46,138 bases of DNA from an uncultured Sutterella sp. (GCA_900754475.1 CAAECY010000139.1:1-46138); one strand, 5' to 3'; counted from the first letter of the stretch, positions 7,993 to 17,521 are shown. Notes: generated by a model not told the origin, from the sequence alone. Made by a program: numbers and translations.

Positions 7993-8439
7993 TCAGCGCG
8001 TACCCGTCGAGCCGAAGCCCCCTTCGCCGCGTTCCGACGCGTCGAATTCGTCCACGACGCGGAATTCGGGCTGCACGACCGGAACGACCATGAGCTGCGC
8101 GAGGCGCTCGAAGGGTTCGAGCGTGAAGGGTTCCGACCCGCGGTTCCAGGTCGAAATCATGAGTTCGCCCTGGTAGTCGCTGTCGATGAGCCCCACGAGG
8201 TTACCGAGGACGATCCCCTTCTTGTGACCGAGCCCGGAGCGCGGAAGGATGAGGGCCGCAAAGCCCAGGTTCGCGATGTGAATCGCAAGGCCCGTGCGCA
8301 CGAGACGCGTTTCGCCCGGGGCGATCGTCACGGGTTCGTCGAGAAGGGCGCGAAGGTCGAGGCCCGCCGAGCCCGGCGTGGCGTAACGGGGAAGGTATTC
8401 GGCCATGCGGGCGTCGAGCACCTTGAGGTCGATCTGCAT
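7993..8439 (-). CDS. dut: deoxyuridine triphosphatase (dUTPase)
   Basis: Dut hydrolyses dUTP to dUMP and pyrophosphate, keeping uracil out of DNA and feeding dTMP synthesis. The 148-residue protein has the trimeric dUTPase motifs in order: PGSAGLDLR (22-30), PRSGLG (66-71), GLIDSDYQGEL (83-93), and the glycine-rich C-terminal GFGSTG (141-146) that closes over the active site. ATG at 8439 has CGGAGACC upstream; the frame is open further but that part is not dUTPase. It lies 55 bases downstream of coaBC on the same strand, the coaBC-dut pair known from many proteobacteria. Confidence 0.97.
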   Translation of the reverse strand: MQIDLKVLDARMAEYLPRYATPGSAGLDLRALLDEPVTIAPGETRLVRTGLAIHIANLGFAALILPRSGLGHKKGIVLGNLVGLIDSDYQGELMISTWNRGSEPFTLEPFERLAQLMVVPVVQPEFRVVDEFDASERGEGGFGSTGTR

Positions 8440-8494
8440 GTTGGTCTCCGTTGGAGAAAGATACGAAAAAGAAAAAACGACGGAACGCGAACGC

Positions 8495-9721
8495 TCACCC
8501 GAGCACGGCGGCCGCGGCCTTGACGACGGCTTCGGCAACGACGCGCTTCGGGGCGGGCCCGAAGGCCTGAGTTCCGTCCTTCGAGACGATGAGAATGCGG
8601 TTTTCCGTCCCGCCCGCGGCTTCGCGCACGTCGTTCGCGACGATGAGGCGGGCGCCTTTGCGTTCGAGCTTTTCGCGCGCGTAGGCTTCAAGCGACGCGC
8701 ACTCGGCGGCAAAGCCGACGACGACTTCGGGGGCGAAGGGGCTGCGGGCGACGTCCGCGAGGATGTCGGGATTCTGCACCCAACGGACGTTGCGGTAGGG
8801 GTCTTCGGGCGAGGCGCCCTTTTTCCATTTGCCCTCAAAGGCGTCCGCGGGACGCCAGTCGGCGACCGCCGCCACGCCGAAAAATAGGTCGTAGGGGCGA
8901 TCCTCGGCGTGAGCGTGCTCGAGTTCGCCCATAACGGCCGCGTGCATTTCTTGAGCGGCGACGACGTCGATGCGGCGAACGCCTTCGGGCGTGCGCAACG
9001 CCGTCGGGCCCGCAACGAGCGTCACCTCGGCGCCCGCATCGCGGGCCGCACGGGCGATGTCCCAGCCCTGGCGGCCCGAGGAGCGGTTCGTGATGCCGCG
9101 CACGGCGTCGAGCGCTTCGAACGTGGGCCCTGCGGTCACAAGCACGCGCCGACCCGCAAGGAGGGGCTCGGCAAAGATCCCTTCGAGCCGATCGAGAATG
9201 TCGGCGGGCTCCGTCATGCGGCCTTCCCCTTCGTCGCCGCAGGCCTGAGCGCCCGCAACGGGCCCGATGAAGCGCGCGCCCGCTTCGCGCAGAAGCTCCA
9301 CGTTGCGGCGGTTGGGGGCGTTGCGCCACATGTTGACGTTCATGGCGGGAACGAACACCACGGGGCAGCGGCGCGCTGCGATCAGGGTCGAGACGAGGTC
9401 GTCGGCGATCCCGTGAGCAGCCTTGGCGAGGATGTTCGCGGTGGCGGGCGCAACAAGGAGCAGGTCCGCGCCGCGCGTGAGATCGATGTGGGGCATCGTG
9501 CCGTCGGGCGTGGGCTGCCACTCGGTCGTTGCCACCGGGTGGCCCGACAGGGCTTCGAAAGTGAGGGGCGTCACAAACTCGGCGGCGTGCTCGGTCATCG
9601 CCACCTTGACGTCGGCGCCGAGTCGTCGCAAGCCTCGTACGACGTCGCAAATCTTGTAGAGCGCAATGCCGCCCGTGAGGGCGAGGGTGATGCGTTTGCC
9701 GTTGAGAAGACCGGAGGACAT
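8495..9721 (-). CDS. coaBC: bifunctional phosphopantothenoylcysteine decarboxylase/synthetase
   Basis: This fused enzyme makes 4'-phosphopantetheine for coenzyme A from 4'-phosphopantothenate, cysteine and CTP. The protein is 408 residues. The N-terminal flavoprotein decarboxylase (CoaC, about 1-185) shows TGGIALYKI, the catalytic His78 in HIDL, PAMNVNMW (125-132) and the active Cys161 in ACGDEGEGRM. The synthetase (CoaB, from about 190) has VLVTAGPTFEALD, ITNRSSG and AVADWRPA. The start at 9721 is the family start; upstream in the same frame is the lspA-coaBC gap. It lies 230 bases behind lspA with a terminator between, so it likely starts its own coaBC-dut transcript. Confidence 0.96.
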   Translation of the reverse strand: MSSGLLNGKRITLALTGGIALYKICDVVRGLRRLGADVKVAMTEHAAEFVTPLTFEALSGHPVATTEWQPTPDGTMPHIDLTRGADLLLVAPATANILAKAAHGIADDLVSTLIAARRCPVVFVPAMNVNMWRNAPNRRNVELLREAGARFIGPVAGAQACGDEGEGRMTEPADILDRLEGIFAEPLLAGRRVLVTAGPTFEALDAVRGITNRSSGRQGWDIARAARDAGAEVTLVAGPTALRTPEGVRRIDVVAAQEMHAAVMGELEHAHAEDRPYDLFFGVAAVADWRPADAFEGKWKKGASPEDPYRNVRWVQNPDILADVARSPFAPEVVVGFAAECASLEAYAREKLERKGARLIVANDVREAAGGTENRILIVSKDGTQAFGPAPKRVVAEAVVKAAAAVLG

Positions 9722-9875
9722 GCGTTGAAGGTCCTTGTCGGAAAGAGGAAAAAGGAAGCTCGGGCGCACCGTCGGGCGCCCGAAGGCGGAGCCCACATTG
9801 TGCACCACCGAGGGGCCTCGGGCGCGCGAAGCAAAGGGCGAAAATGGAAACCGAAAATACGAAGCGAAAATGAAA

Positions 9876-9911
9876 CGGGCCGCACCCCGCCGAAGCGGCG
9901 GATGCGGCCCG
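9876..9911 (-). terminator. terminator of the ribF-ileS-lspA transcript
   Basis: CGGGCCGCA (9876-9884) pairs with TGCGGCCCG (9903-9911), with a second stem CCGCC/GGCGG inside. On the minus strand the hairpin is followed by TTTCATTTT, just beyond the lspA stop. Confidence 0.75.
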
Positions 9912-9951
9912 AAAGACCGTAGGGCGCAGAGCGAATCGGTCGGCAGGCCGG

Positions 9952-10485
9952 TCAGCGGCCCTTCGAGACCCCGCGCAGCTCGTCGAGCACGACCCCCGCG
10001 GCGCCCGCACAGATCGCGATGTCGGCCACGTTGAAAGCGGGCCAGTGCCACGCGTTCCAATAGAGGTCGATGAAGTCGATCACGTAGCCGTGCACCGAGC
10101 GGTCGATGAGGTTGCCGAGCGCCCCCGCCGCGATGAGCGTGAGGGCGAGCGAAAAGAGCGTTTTGTCGGCGTGACGTCGCACGAGCACGACGACGGCGAC
10201 GATCACCGCGGCGGCAAGCGCCGAGAAGAGCCACCGCTGCCAGCCGCCCGCGTCCGCGAGGAACGAAAAGGCCGCCCCCGTGTTGTGCGCGATGAGGAGA
10301 TTGAACCCCTTGAAGACCGGCAGGTAGGTCCCCGGCTCGAACGTGCGCTCGGCCCAGAATTTCGTCAGCTGGTCGACCGTGAGGACGACGAAGCCCACGA
10401 CGCACCAGAGCGCGAAACGCCCGTTCTTACCGCGGGACGAGGGGCGGGAGCCCCCCGTCGATCCGACGTTTCTCGAAGCCGCCAT
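9952..10485 (-). CDS. lspA: lipoprotein signal peptidase
   Basis: LspA is an inner-membrane aspartyl protease that removes signal peptides from prolipoproteins after lipidation. The protein is 177 residues with four predicted membrane segments (about 24-38, 86-102, 109-125 and 151-170). The catalytic aspartates are Asp128 in GNLIDR and Asp155 in FNVAD; NTGAAFSFL (68-76) is a family signature. About 22 N-terminal residues are polar and slightly longer than usual. The ATG overlaps the ileS stop by one base (TGATG), so translation is probably coupled. The ribF-ileS-lspA order is standard in proteobacteria. Confidence 0.96.
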   Translation of the reverse strand: MAASRNVGSTGGSRPSSRGKNGRFALWCVVGFVVLTVDQLTKFWAERTFEPGTYLPVFKGFNLLIAHNTGAAFSFLADAGGWQRWLFSALAAAVIVAVVVLVRRHADKTLFSLALTLIAAGALGNLIDRSVHGYVIDFIDLYWNAWHWPAFNVADIAICAGAAGVVLDELRGVSKGR

Positions 10486-13346
10486 CAGGCGAAGGACCGG
10501 ACTTCACCGGCGCCGAAGAGGTTCGAGATGCAACGCGGGCAAAGCGTCGGGTGTTCGGCCGAGGAGCCCACGCCCGCGACGTAGTGCCAGCAGCGTTCGC
10601 ACTTGGCGGCTTCCGACGCGCGCACGGAGACGTGCGTCGCTTCGTCGGCGCTCTTCACAAGCGTCACGCCGCTCATGATCATCACGAAGCGGAGTTCCTC
10701 GCCGAGGCTTGCGAGCGCTTCGTAATCGTCGGCGTTCGCCGCGATTTCGCCCGTCGCCTGAAGGGAAGACCCCACCGAGCCCTTGGCGCGTTCGTCTTCG
10801 ATCGCCTTTTGCATGTCGGCGCGAACGGCGCGGATGCGGGCCCACTTCGCGAGGAGCGCTTCGGCGCCTTCGACTTCCGGAAGCGCTTCGAACGTTTCCG
10901 TGAAGATCGTGCCGGATTCGTTCGGCGAGAAGACCGCGAAGGCTTCTTCGGCCGTGAAGGAAAGAATCGGAGCCATGAGGCGAAGGAGCGTCTTCGTGAT
11001 GTACCAGAGGGCGGTCTGCGCGGAGCGACGCGCGGCGCTCTTCGGAGCCGTCGTGTAGAGACGGTCCTTGAGAACGTCGAGGTAGAAGCCGCCGAGGTCG
11101 GTCGACGCGAACGTCTGCAGGAGGTTCACCACGTTGTGGAAGCGGTATTCCTTGTATTCCGCGGCCACTTCGTCCTGGAGCTTCGCCGTGAAGGCGATCG
11201 CCCAGCGGTCGAGCTCAAGGAGTTCCTCGACCGGAACGAGCTCGGTCGCGGCCGAGAAGTCCGACGTGTTCGCCAGGAGGAATCGGAGCGTGTTGCGGAT
11301 GCGACGATAGCTTTCGACGACGCGGTTGAGAATCGTCGGCCCGAGACGCAGTTCGCCCGAGTAGTCGGTCGAGGCGACCCAGAGACGCAGGATTTCGGCG
11401 CCGAACTTTTCGGAGATTTCCTGCGGACGAACGATGTTGCCCTTCGACTTCGACATCTTTTCGCCGTTCTGGTCGACGCAGAAGCCGTGCGTGAGGAGCT
11501 GCTTGTACGGGGGACGGCCGTCCAACATCGTGCCGATCAGCAGGGACGAGTGGAACCAACCGCGGTGCTGGTCGCTCCCTTCGAGGTAGAGGTCGACCGG
11601 GAAGGCGAGTTCCTTTTCGTGCGAGCCGCGAACGACCGTGTAGTGGGTCGAACCCGAGTCGAACCAGACGTCGAGAATGTCGGTCGACTTCACGTAGTCG
11701 CGGGCTTCCTCACCCAGGAAGTCTTCGGCCTTCGCCTTCGCCCAGGCTTCGATCCCGCCCGCTTCGACGCGCTTCGCGACCTCTTCCATGATTTCAAGGG
11801 TGCGCGGGTGAAGTTCGCCCGTGGCCTTGTGCATGAAGAAGGGCAGAGGCACGCCCCAGTTGCGCTGACGCGAGATGCACCAGTCGGGACGGTTTTCGAT
11901 CATCGAGTAGAGGCGGTTGATGCCCCACTGCGGGAAGAACTTCGTCGCCTTCACGCCTTCGAGCGCGGCTTCGCGCAGGGTCTTTTCCGAGGCGGGAGCG
12001 TCGAGCACGCCCGCCGTGTCTTCGCTCGGCGCGTCCATGCGCACGAACCACTGAGCGGTCGCGCGGTAGATGAGGGGCGACTTGTGGCGCCAGCAGTGCA
12101 TGTAGCTGTGCGTCATCTTGCCGTGCGCCATGAGATTCCCCGCCACGGTGAGCGCTTCGAGGATCTTGGGGGCGGCGGCGAAAATCTGCAGGCCGCCGAA
12201 AAGCGGGAGCGTCTCGACGAACGTGCCGTCCGCCTGCACGGGCGTGAGCACTTCGTCGTTCGTCATCCCGTAGGCCTTGCACGTATTGAAGTCGTCCACG
12301 CCGTAGGCCGGGGCGCTGTGCACGATGCCCGTACCCGACGTGGCGTCGACGTACTCGGCGAGGTTCACGGGCGAGAAGCGGCGGTAGCCTTCGTGGAGGT
12401 CCCAGAGCGGATGACGGAAGCGCACGCCTTCGAGGGTGTCGCCCTTGGCGGTCGCGAGGACCGTACCCGTGAGGCCGTAGCGCTTCAAGCACGCTTCGAC
12501 GAGGTCGGCGGCGAGGATCAGGAGACGGTCGCCCGTGTCGACGAGCGCGTACGTCAGATCCGGGTGCACGTTGAGCGCCTGGTTCGAGGGGATCGTCCAG
12601 GGGGTCGTCGTCCAGATGACGACCGCGCAGGACTTCTCGAACGTCGTATTGAAGGCGATTTCAACGCGGCCGCGGTCTTCGGCGGCGAGTTCGAACGCGA
12701 CGTCGATCATCGGGGACTCGCGGTCCTTGTATTCGACTTCGGCTTCGGCAAGGGCGCTCTGGCAGTCGAAGCACCAGTTGACGGGCTTCAGGCCGCGGTA
12801 GACGTAACCCTTTTCCATGATCTTCGCGAGCGCGCGGATTTCCTGCGCTTCCGTCTTGAAGTTCATGGTGCGGTAGGGGTTCCCCCAGTCGCCGAGAATG
12901 CCGAGGCGCTTGAAGTCCTTCAACTGAAGCTCGGACTGCTCCATGGCGTAGGCGCGCGCCAGGCTCTGCATTTCGTCGACGGGGAGGTTCTTCCCGTGGA
13001 GCTTTTCGATCTGCACTTCGATCGGCATGCCGTGGCAATCCCAGCCGGGCACGTAGGGCGCCTGGAAGCCTTCGAGGGTCTTTTCCTTGAGGATCATGTC
13101 CTTCAGGATCTTGTTGACGGCGTGACCGAGGTGGATCGCACCGTTCGCATAGGGAGGACCGTCGTGAAGGATGAACTTCTTCGCGTCGCGACGCGCGTCG
13201 ATGATGCGCTCGTAGATCTTCTTTTCTTCCCAGGCGCGGATCCATTCGGGTTCGCGCTTCGGGAGGTTGCCTCGCATCGGGAAGGGCGTATCGGGAAGAT
13301 TGAGCGGATACTTCTTTTCGGCCTCATCGGCCTTGGGCTTTGCCAT
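10485..13346 (-). CDS. ileS: isoleucyl-tRNA synthetase
   Basis: The enzyme charges tRNA-Ile with isoleucine and edits misactivated valine. It is 953 residues, close to the E. coli length (about 938). The class I signatures are present: HLGH (72-75, the HIGH motif) and KMSKS (630-634). The editing domain lies between, with VIWTTTPWTIP and TSGTGIVHSAPAYG. The C-terminus has the zinc site CERC...CPRC of the long bacterial type. ATG 13346 gives MAKPKADEAEKKYPLNLP, the family start. It lies 78 bases after ribF and overlaps lspA by one base, so the three form one operon. Confidence 0.98.
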   Translation of the reverse strand: MAKPKADEAEKKYPLNLPDTPFPMRGNLPKREPEWIRAWEEKKIYERIIDARRDAKKFILHDGPPYANGAIHLGHAVNKILKDMILKEKTLEGFQAPYVPGWDCHGMPIEVQIEKLHGKNLPVDEMQSLARAYAMEQSELQLKDFKRLGILGDWGNPYRTMNFKTEAQEIRALAKIMEKGYVYRGLKPVNWCFDCQSALAEAEVEYKDRESPMIDVAFELAAEDRGRVEIAFNTTFEKSCAVVIWTTTPWTIPSNQALNVHPDLTYALVDTGDRLLILAADLVEACLKRYGLTGTVLATAKGDTLEGVRFRHPLWDLHEGYRRFSPVNLAEYVDATSGTGIVHSAPAYGVDDFNTCKAYGMTNDEVLTPVQADGTFVETLPLFGGLQIFAAAPKILEALTVAGNLMAHGKMTHSYMHCWRHKSPLIYRATAQWFVRMDAPSEDTAGVLDAPASEKTLREAALEGVKATKFFPQWGINRLYSMIENRPDWCISRQRNWGVPLPFFMHKATGELHPRTLEIMEEVAKRVEAGGIEAWAKAKAEDFLGEEARDYVKSTDILDVWFDSGSTHYTVVRGSHEKELAFPVDLYLEGSDQHRGWFHSSLLIGTMLDGRPPYKQLLTHGFCVDQNGEKMSKSKGNIVRPQEISEKFGAEILRLWVASTDYSGELRLGPTILNRVVESYRRIRNTLRFLLANTSDFSAATELVPVEELLELDRWAIAFTAKLQDEVAAEYKEYRFHNVVNLLQTFASTDLGGFYLDVLKDRLYTTAPKSAARRSAQTALWYITKTLLRLMAPILSFTAEEAFAVFSPNESGTIFTETFEALPEVEGAEALLAKWARIRAVRADMQKAIEDERAKGSVGSSLQATGEIAANADDYEALASLGEELRFVMIMSGVTLVKSADEATHVSVRASEAAKCERCWHYVAGVGSSAEHPTLCPRCISNLFGAGEVRSFA

Positions 13347-13424
13347 GCTGATTACTCCTGGCCCCCTCGGGCTCTTCAGGCGGGGTCCGTGACCCCGGGT
13401 TCAAAGTGGCGGGAATGCTTCGTT

Positions 13425-14399
13425 TCAGAGCATTCCCGAGTCGGCGCCCGCCTCGGGGGAGGGGGCGCAGCCGAGAACGAGACGCGCGCGGCGCGCGTCC
13501 TCGGCGATGGCGGCCTTGAGTTCTTCAAGGCCCGAAAACTTTTTCTCGTCGCGCAGTTTCTCGACGAAGTTGACCCGCACGATCCGTCCGTAGGCGTCGC
13601 CCTGCCAGTCGAAGACGTGGGTCTCCAAAAGCCAGCGGCGCTCGTTCGTGACGGTGGGCTTCACGCCGATCGAGGCGACGCCCTTTTGCGTGGCGTGCCC
13701 GAGTCCGTCGATCGTCACGGCATAGACCCCCTTCAAGGCGGGTTCGGCGCGGCTTCCTGGAGGAATCGGCGCCATGTTGAGGGTCGGCACGCCGATCGTG
13801 CGACCGAGCTCGGCCCCGTGAATGACGCGGCCCGTCATCGAGTAGCGGCGCCCGAGCATGAGGGACGCTTCGTAAAGGTCCCCTTGCTCAAGCGCTTCGC
13901 GGATGCGCGACGACGAAACGCGCGCGTTCGTGTGAAAGAGCGTGGGCGCAACCACCGTCTCAAAGCGGAGCTCCCGCCCCATGGATTCGAGAAGCGCGAC
14001 GTTCCCCGCGCGGTCGCTTCCGAAGCGGAAGTCTTCCCCGACCGTCACCCAACAGGTGTCGATCCCCTCGACGAGCACGTCGCGAACGAAGTCTTGGGCG
14101 CTCAAGGACGCCATGCGCTTGTTGAAGGGGAGAAGGTAGATGCGTTGGATCCCCGCATCGAGGATCGCTTCCACCTTGTCGCGCAGGGTGGAGAGGCGTT
14201 CGACGCGGGCGCTGCCGACCAATTCCTTCGGGTGCGGCTCGAATGTGACGACGGAAGGGACGAGACCGCGGTCGTTTGCGGCCTGAACGACGCTCTCAAG
14301 CAGCGCGCGGTGCCCCGTGTGAACTCCGTCGAAATTGCCGATGGCAATCGCCGAAGGGCGTTTCAGAAGGGGGTGGGGCGTTCCTCGAAAGACGTGCAT
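13425..14399 (-). CDS. ribF: bifunctional riboflavin kinase/FAD synthetase
   Basis: RibF converts riboflavin to FMN and FMN to FAD in the cytoplasm. The 324-residue protein has the N-terminal adenylyltransferase domain with GNFDGVHTGH (21-30) and SSSRIREAL, then the C-terminal kinase domain with GRRYSMTGRVIHG, GVPTLNM and GVYAVTI. It is first in the ribF-ileS-lspA operon. No strong ribosome-binding site is visible before ATG 14399. A CATAAT -10-like box lies at 14438-14443 on the minus strand, without a convincing -35. Confidence 0.97.
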   Translation of the reverse strand: MHVFRGTPHPLLKRPSAIAIGNFDGVHTGHRALLESVVQAANDRGLVPSVVTFEPHPKELVGSARVERLSTLRDKVEAILDAGIQRIYLLPFNKRMASLSAQDFVRDVLVEGIDTCWVTVGEDFRFGSDRAGNVALLESMGRELRFETVVAPTLFHTNARVSSSRIREALEQGDLYEASLMLGRRYSMTGRVIHGAELGRTIGVPTLNMAPIPPGSRAEPALKGVYAVTIDGLGHATQKGVASIGVKPTVTNERRWLLETHVFDWQGDAYGRIVRVNFVEKLRDEKKFSGLEELKAAIAEDARRARLVLGCAPSPEAGADSGML

Positions 14400-14877
14400 G
14401 CTGATAGGAAGAAAAAATAAAAAAAGTCGATCGGACGATTATGGCACGAGAGCGGGGCTTCCACGCTCGTTCGGAGCCTTTGCGGTGCGCCTCGGGGACT
14501 GTTTTCGCGGGGTTTCGCCCCGCACGCACGCGAACTACGGTGTTCGCGGTAGGCGAAAAAGGCGGAAAACGGAGGGAGCAAACGGGAAGTGTCGGGGAAG
14601 AGGGGCCTCGGCGCGAGCCCTCACGCCCTTCCCGCACCCTTCTCGCGCCGTATTTTCAAGGGCCGCGCACGGGGCTTTGCGGGCGGGATCGGCTACAATC
14701 CCGAGCAACCCGGCCGGCTCGCGTCCGCTTTCGTTTTCAAAAAGCGGACAGTCGGCTCTTTGCGTTGGTTTCTGCGTCGGTTTCGGGGCTTCACATCCTG
14801 AGACGGCGCCTCCGGGGCCGGGACGGTATCCCGCGCTCCCGCATCTCCCTCACTCCCTACCAGTCGGACAACACACC
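14400..14877. other. divergent intergenic region between ribF and purN
   Basis: This 478-base gap must hold promoters for both directions. A CATAAT -10-like box for ribF lies at 14438-14443 (minus) and a TACAAT box for purN at 14694-14699 (plus); neither has a good -35. A small GC hairpin (14507-14523) is the only other structure. Open frames crossing the gap show no family resemblance and are not annotated. Confidence 0.4.
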
Positions 14878-15525
14878 ATGAAGAAGATCGTCGTCCTCAT
14901 CTCCGGACGCGGAAGCAATTTCGAGGCGATTCTGCGCGTTTCGCGCGAAGAGGCCTGGGCCGAAACGTGCGACGCCCGCATCGTTGCCGTCATTTCGAAT
15001 CGACCCGAAGCGGCGGGCCTTGAAATCGCCCGCAACGCGGGGATCGACGCCGTGGCGCTCGACCACAAGGCCTATCCCTCGCGCGAAGCGTTCGAAGAGG
15101 CGCTCGCCGAAGTCGTCGACCGGTACGAGCCCGACGCGATCGTTCTCGCGGGCTTCATGCGCGTTCTCACCGAAGGGTTCGTGTCGCGCTACGAAGGGCG
15201 GATTCTCAACATCCATCCGGCGATTCTTCCGCTTTTCCCGGGCCTTCACACCCACGAACGCGCGCTCGAAGCGGGCTGCCGCGTCCACGGCTCGACCGTG
15301 CACTTCGTGAGCGCCGTCTTGGACGGCGGCGCCATCATCGGTCAGGCGGTCGTGCCGGTTCTGCCCTCGGACGACGCCGACCGGCTCGCCGCGCGCGGTC
15401 TCGTTCTCGAACACCAACTTTATCCGAAGTGCGTTCGCGCGCTCGTCGAAGGGCGCGTGCGCCTCGTGAACGGCCGCACGGTGATGGACGACGAAACGGC
15501 CCGCAGCCTCGTGCTCTTCGGCTGA
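14878..15525 (+). CDS. purN: phosphoribosylglycinamide formyltransferase
   Basis: PurN transfers the formyl group of 10-formyl-tetrahydrofolate to GAR, the third step of purine synthesis. The 215-residue protein shows GRGSNF near the N-terminus, LAGFMRVL, the catalytic Asn112 and His114 in NIHPAILPLFPG, and Asp150 in SAVLDGGAIIGQ. The frame is open far upstream, but ATG 14878 is the family start; it lacks a clear Shine-Dalgarno. The RsmB-like gene follows 31 bases later and is probably cotranscribed. Confidence 0.97.
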   Translation: MKKIVVLISGRGSNFEAILRVSREEAWAETCDARIVAVISNRPEAAGLEIARNAGIDAVALDHKAYPSREAFEEALAEVVDRYEPDAIVLAGFMRVLTEGFVSRYEGRILNIHPAILPLFPGLHTHERALEAGCRVHGSTVHFVSAVLDGGAIIGQAVVPVLPSDDADRLAARGLVLEHQLYPKCVRALVEGRVRLVNGRTVMDDETARSLVLFG

Positions 15526-15556
15526 TTTCATTTCCAAAGCAACAGAGATTTTTTCC

Positions 15557-17377
15557 ATGGCTCAGAACACTCCCCCGAAGCGTCGCGCGTTTCAGATGCA
15601 GAAGACCCGCAGCGCCCGAACCGAAGACAAACGCACCGACCGCCAGCGCGCGGCCGATCGTCGTCGCCACGAAGAACGCGCCCGCGAAGGGTTCGTGCGT
15701 CGCTCGGGCCCGAAGACGCCCGAAAAGCGCATGGCGCCCATCGAGCCCGGGCGCGTTCGCATCACGAACCTGATCGTCGACGAACTCACCCGCGCGCTCG
15801 GCGTCATCCTCAAGTTGGACGGTCCCGCGGACGTCCTCATGAAGCTCTTTTTCCGCAGCAACCCGAAGCTCGGCATGCGCGACCGCGGCCTCATCGCCGA
15901 AGGGATCTACTACGCGCTTCGCCACTACGCGTCGCTGCGCTTTGCGATGCGCCCCGTGCATCCCGACCGCGCTCCGCGCCTCGCGGCGCTCGCGACGCTC
16001 GCGCGTCAGCACGGGCTCGATGCGATTTCGCCCTCGGCGATCGGTCCCGAAGCGGGTCCCTTGGAAAACGTGCTCAAGGTGAACCTTGAGAAGGCCCCCG
16101 CGCACGTGCGCGCCGAACTCCCGCAGTGGCTCTACGACCTCATCGAAGCGCAGTACGAAGATTCGGCCGCGCTCTACCCCTCCATGCAGGAAGGGGCGCC
16201 TTTGGACCTGCGCGTGAATCTTCTCAAAGCGTCGCGCGACGAAATCCTCGAAGAACTCCGCGCGAACGGCGTCGAAGCCTACGCGACCCCCTACAGCCCC
16301 GACGGTCTGCGTCTTCCGACGAAGCCCGGTCTCACGCAGTGGGCGGTTTATAAGGAGGGCAAGGTCGACGTGCAGGACGAAGGGAGCCAGCTGATTGCGC
16401 GCCTTCTCACGCCGCGCCGCCGCGAAATGGTGTGCGACTTCTGCGCGGGTGCGGGCGGTAAGACCCTGGCGCTCGGGGCGCTCATGCGCTCGACCGGGAG
16501 CCTTTACGCCTTTGACGTCAACGAAAAGCGCCTCGCGGGGCTCACCCCCCGCATGCGCCGTGCGGGCCTCTCGAACGTGCATCCGATCGCCATTCGCGGC
16601 GAAGACGACCAGCGCGTGCGGCGCCTGAACGGCAAGTTCGACCGCGTGCTGATCGACGCCCCCTGCACGGGGACGGGCACGTTCCGTCGCAACCCCGACC
16701 TCAAGTGGCGTCTCTCGCCCTCGGAACTCGAACGCATCAACGCGATCCAGAAGAGCGTGCTCGAACACGCGAGCCGCCTCGTGAAGGCGGGCGGTCGTAT
16801 GGTCTATGCGACCTGCTCCGTCCTGAAGCGCGAAAACCAGGACGTCGTCGAAGCGTTCCTCGCCGCGCATCCCGAGTGGCGTCTCGTTCCCGCGAAGGAC
16901 GTCTTCGCGCAGCAGGGGATCGTCTTCCCCGAAGCGCAGTGGGAACGTTTCGGCGCCTACTTCCAGATGCTCCCGCACGTGAACAACACGGACGGGTTCT
17001 TCGCCGCGGTGCTTGAGCGCTCGGCGCCCGCGAAGCGCGAAAAGCCCGCGAAGTTCGAACGCGCTGCGGATAGCGTTGCGGCCGAAAAGGCGGAAGCGGC
17101 TGAAAAGACCGAAGCGGTCGAAAAGGTCGAGACCGCCGAAGTCGCGCAGGCTCCGGAAGCGGTAGCGGTTGAAGCTGTTGAGACGACCGAAGCCGTCGAA
17201 GCGCCCGTCGAGGCCGAGAAGGTCGAAGCGGCTGAAAAGCCCGCCAAGACCCGCAAGACCGCCGCCAAGACGACGAAGACTGCGAAGACGACCAAGGCTA
17301 AGACGACCAAGACCGCGAAGACCAAGAAGAAGGTCGAAGCGGAAGAAGTCGACGTTGCCGAGAAGGCCGAAGCGTAA
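15557..17377 (+). CDS. RsmB/NOP-family rRNA cytosine methyltransferase with a low-complexity tail
   Basis: This is a SAM-dependent RNA 5-methylcytosine methyltransferase. After a basic N-terminus (1-60) and a helical region (DRGLIAEGIYYALRHY), the catalytic core has motif I DFCAGAGGKT (about 292), motif IV DAPCTGTGTFRRNPD (about 366) and motif VI YATCSVLKREN (about 417), with both cysteines used by this family. The exact target (C967 of 16S rRNA or another site) cannot be read from sequence, so I give no gene symbol. Residues from about 492 to 606 form an unusual tail: alternating AEK/EKV acidic repeats, then KTAKTTK-type lysine repeats, probably disordered and RNA-binding. It lies 31 bases after purN and ends before a strong terminator. 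Confidence 0.92.
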   Translation: MAQNTPPKRRAFQMQKTRSARTEDKRTDRQRAADRRRHEERAREGFVRRSGPKTPEKRMAPIEPGRVRITNLIVDELTRALGVILKLDGPADVLMKLFFRSNPKLGMRDRGLIAEGIYYALRHYASLRFAMRPVHPDRAPRLAALATLARQHGLDAISPSAIGPEAGPLENVLKVNLEKAPAHVRAELPQWLYDLIEAQYEDSAALYPSMQEGAPLDLRVNLLKASRDEILEELRANGVEAYATPYSPDGLRLPTKPGLTQWAVYKEGKVDVQDEGSQLIARLLTPRRREMVCDFCAGAGGKTLALGALMRSTGSLYAFDVNEKRLAGLTPRMRRAGLSNVHPIAIRGEDDQRVRRLNGKFDRVLIDAPCTGTGTFRRNPDLKWRLSPSELERINAIQKSVLEHASRLVKAGGRMVYATCSVLKRENQDVVEAFLAAHPEWRLVPAKDVFAQQGIVFPEAQWERFGAYFQMLPHVNNTDGFFAAVLERSAPAKREKPAKFERAADSVAAEKAEAAEKTEAVEKVETAEVAQAPEAVAVEAVETTEAVEAPVEAEKVEAAEKPAKTRKTAAKTTKTAKTTKAKTTKTAKTKKKVEAEEVDVAEKAEA

Positions 17378-17430
17378 AAGCCGCGAAGCGAACGAGGCCC
17401 GTCGGGGCCTCGTCCGATCGTCGCAATAAG

Positions 17431-17463
17431 AACGCCGCCTGCGTCCCGTGACGCGGCGGCGTT
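17431..17463. terminator. bidirectional terminator between the methyltransferase gene and ybaK
   Basis: AACGCCGCC (17431-17439) pairs with GGCGGCGTT (17455-17463), with an inner stem GCGTC/GACGC. The plus-strand tail is TGCATTT. A smaller hairpin (17393-17412) precedes it. Confidence 0.7.
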
Positions 17464-17521
17464 TGCATTTATGGGCGACGGGGCCGAAATTCGGCCCCGA
17501 CGGCAGCCCGACCGTGCGCGC

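Noticed and set aside
10551..14420. A 1289-codon open frame on the plus strand, opposite ileS and ribF
   Set aside because: It is the shadow of the biased third-position GC of ileS and ribF on the other strand; its translation is rich in Arg, Val, Glu and His and shows no domain.
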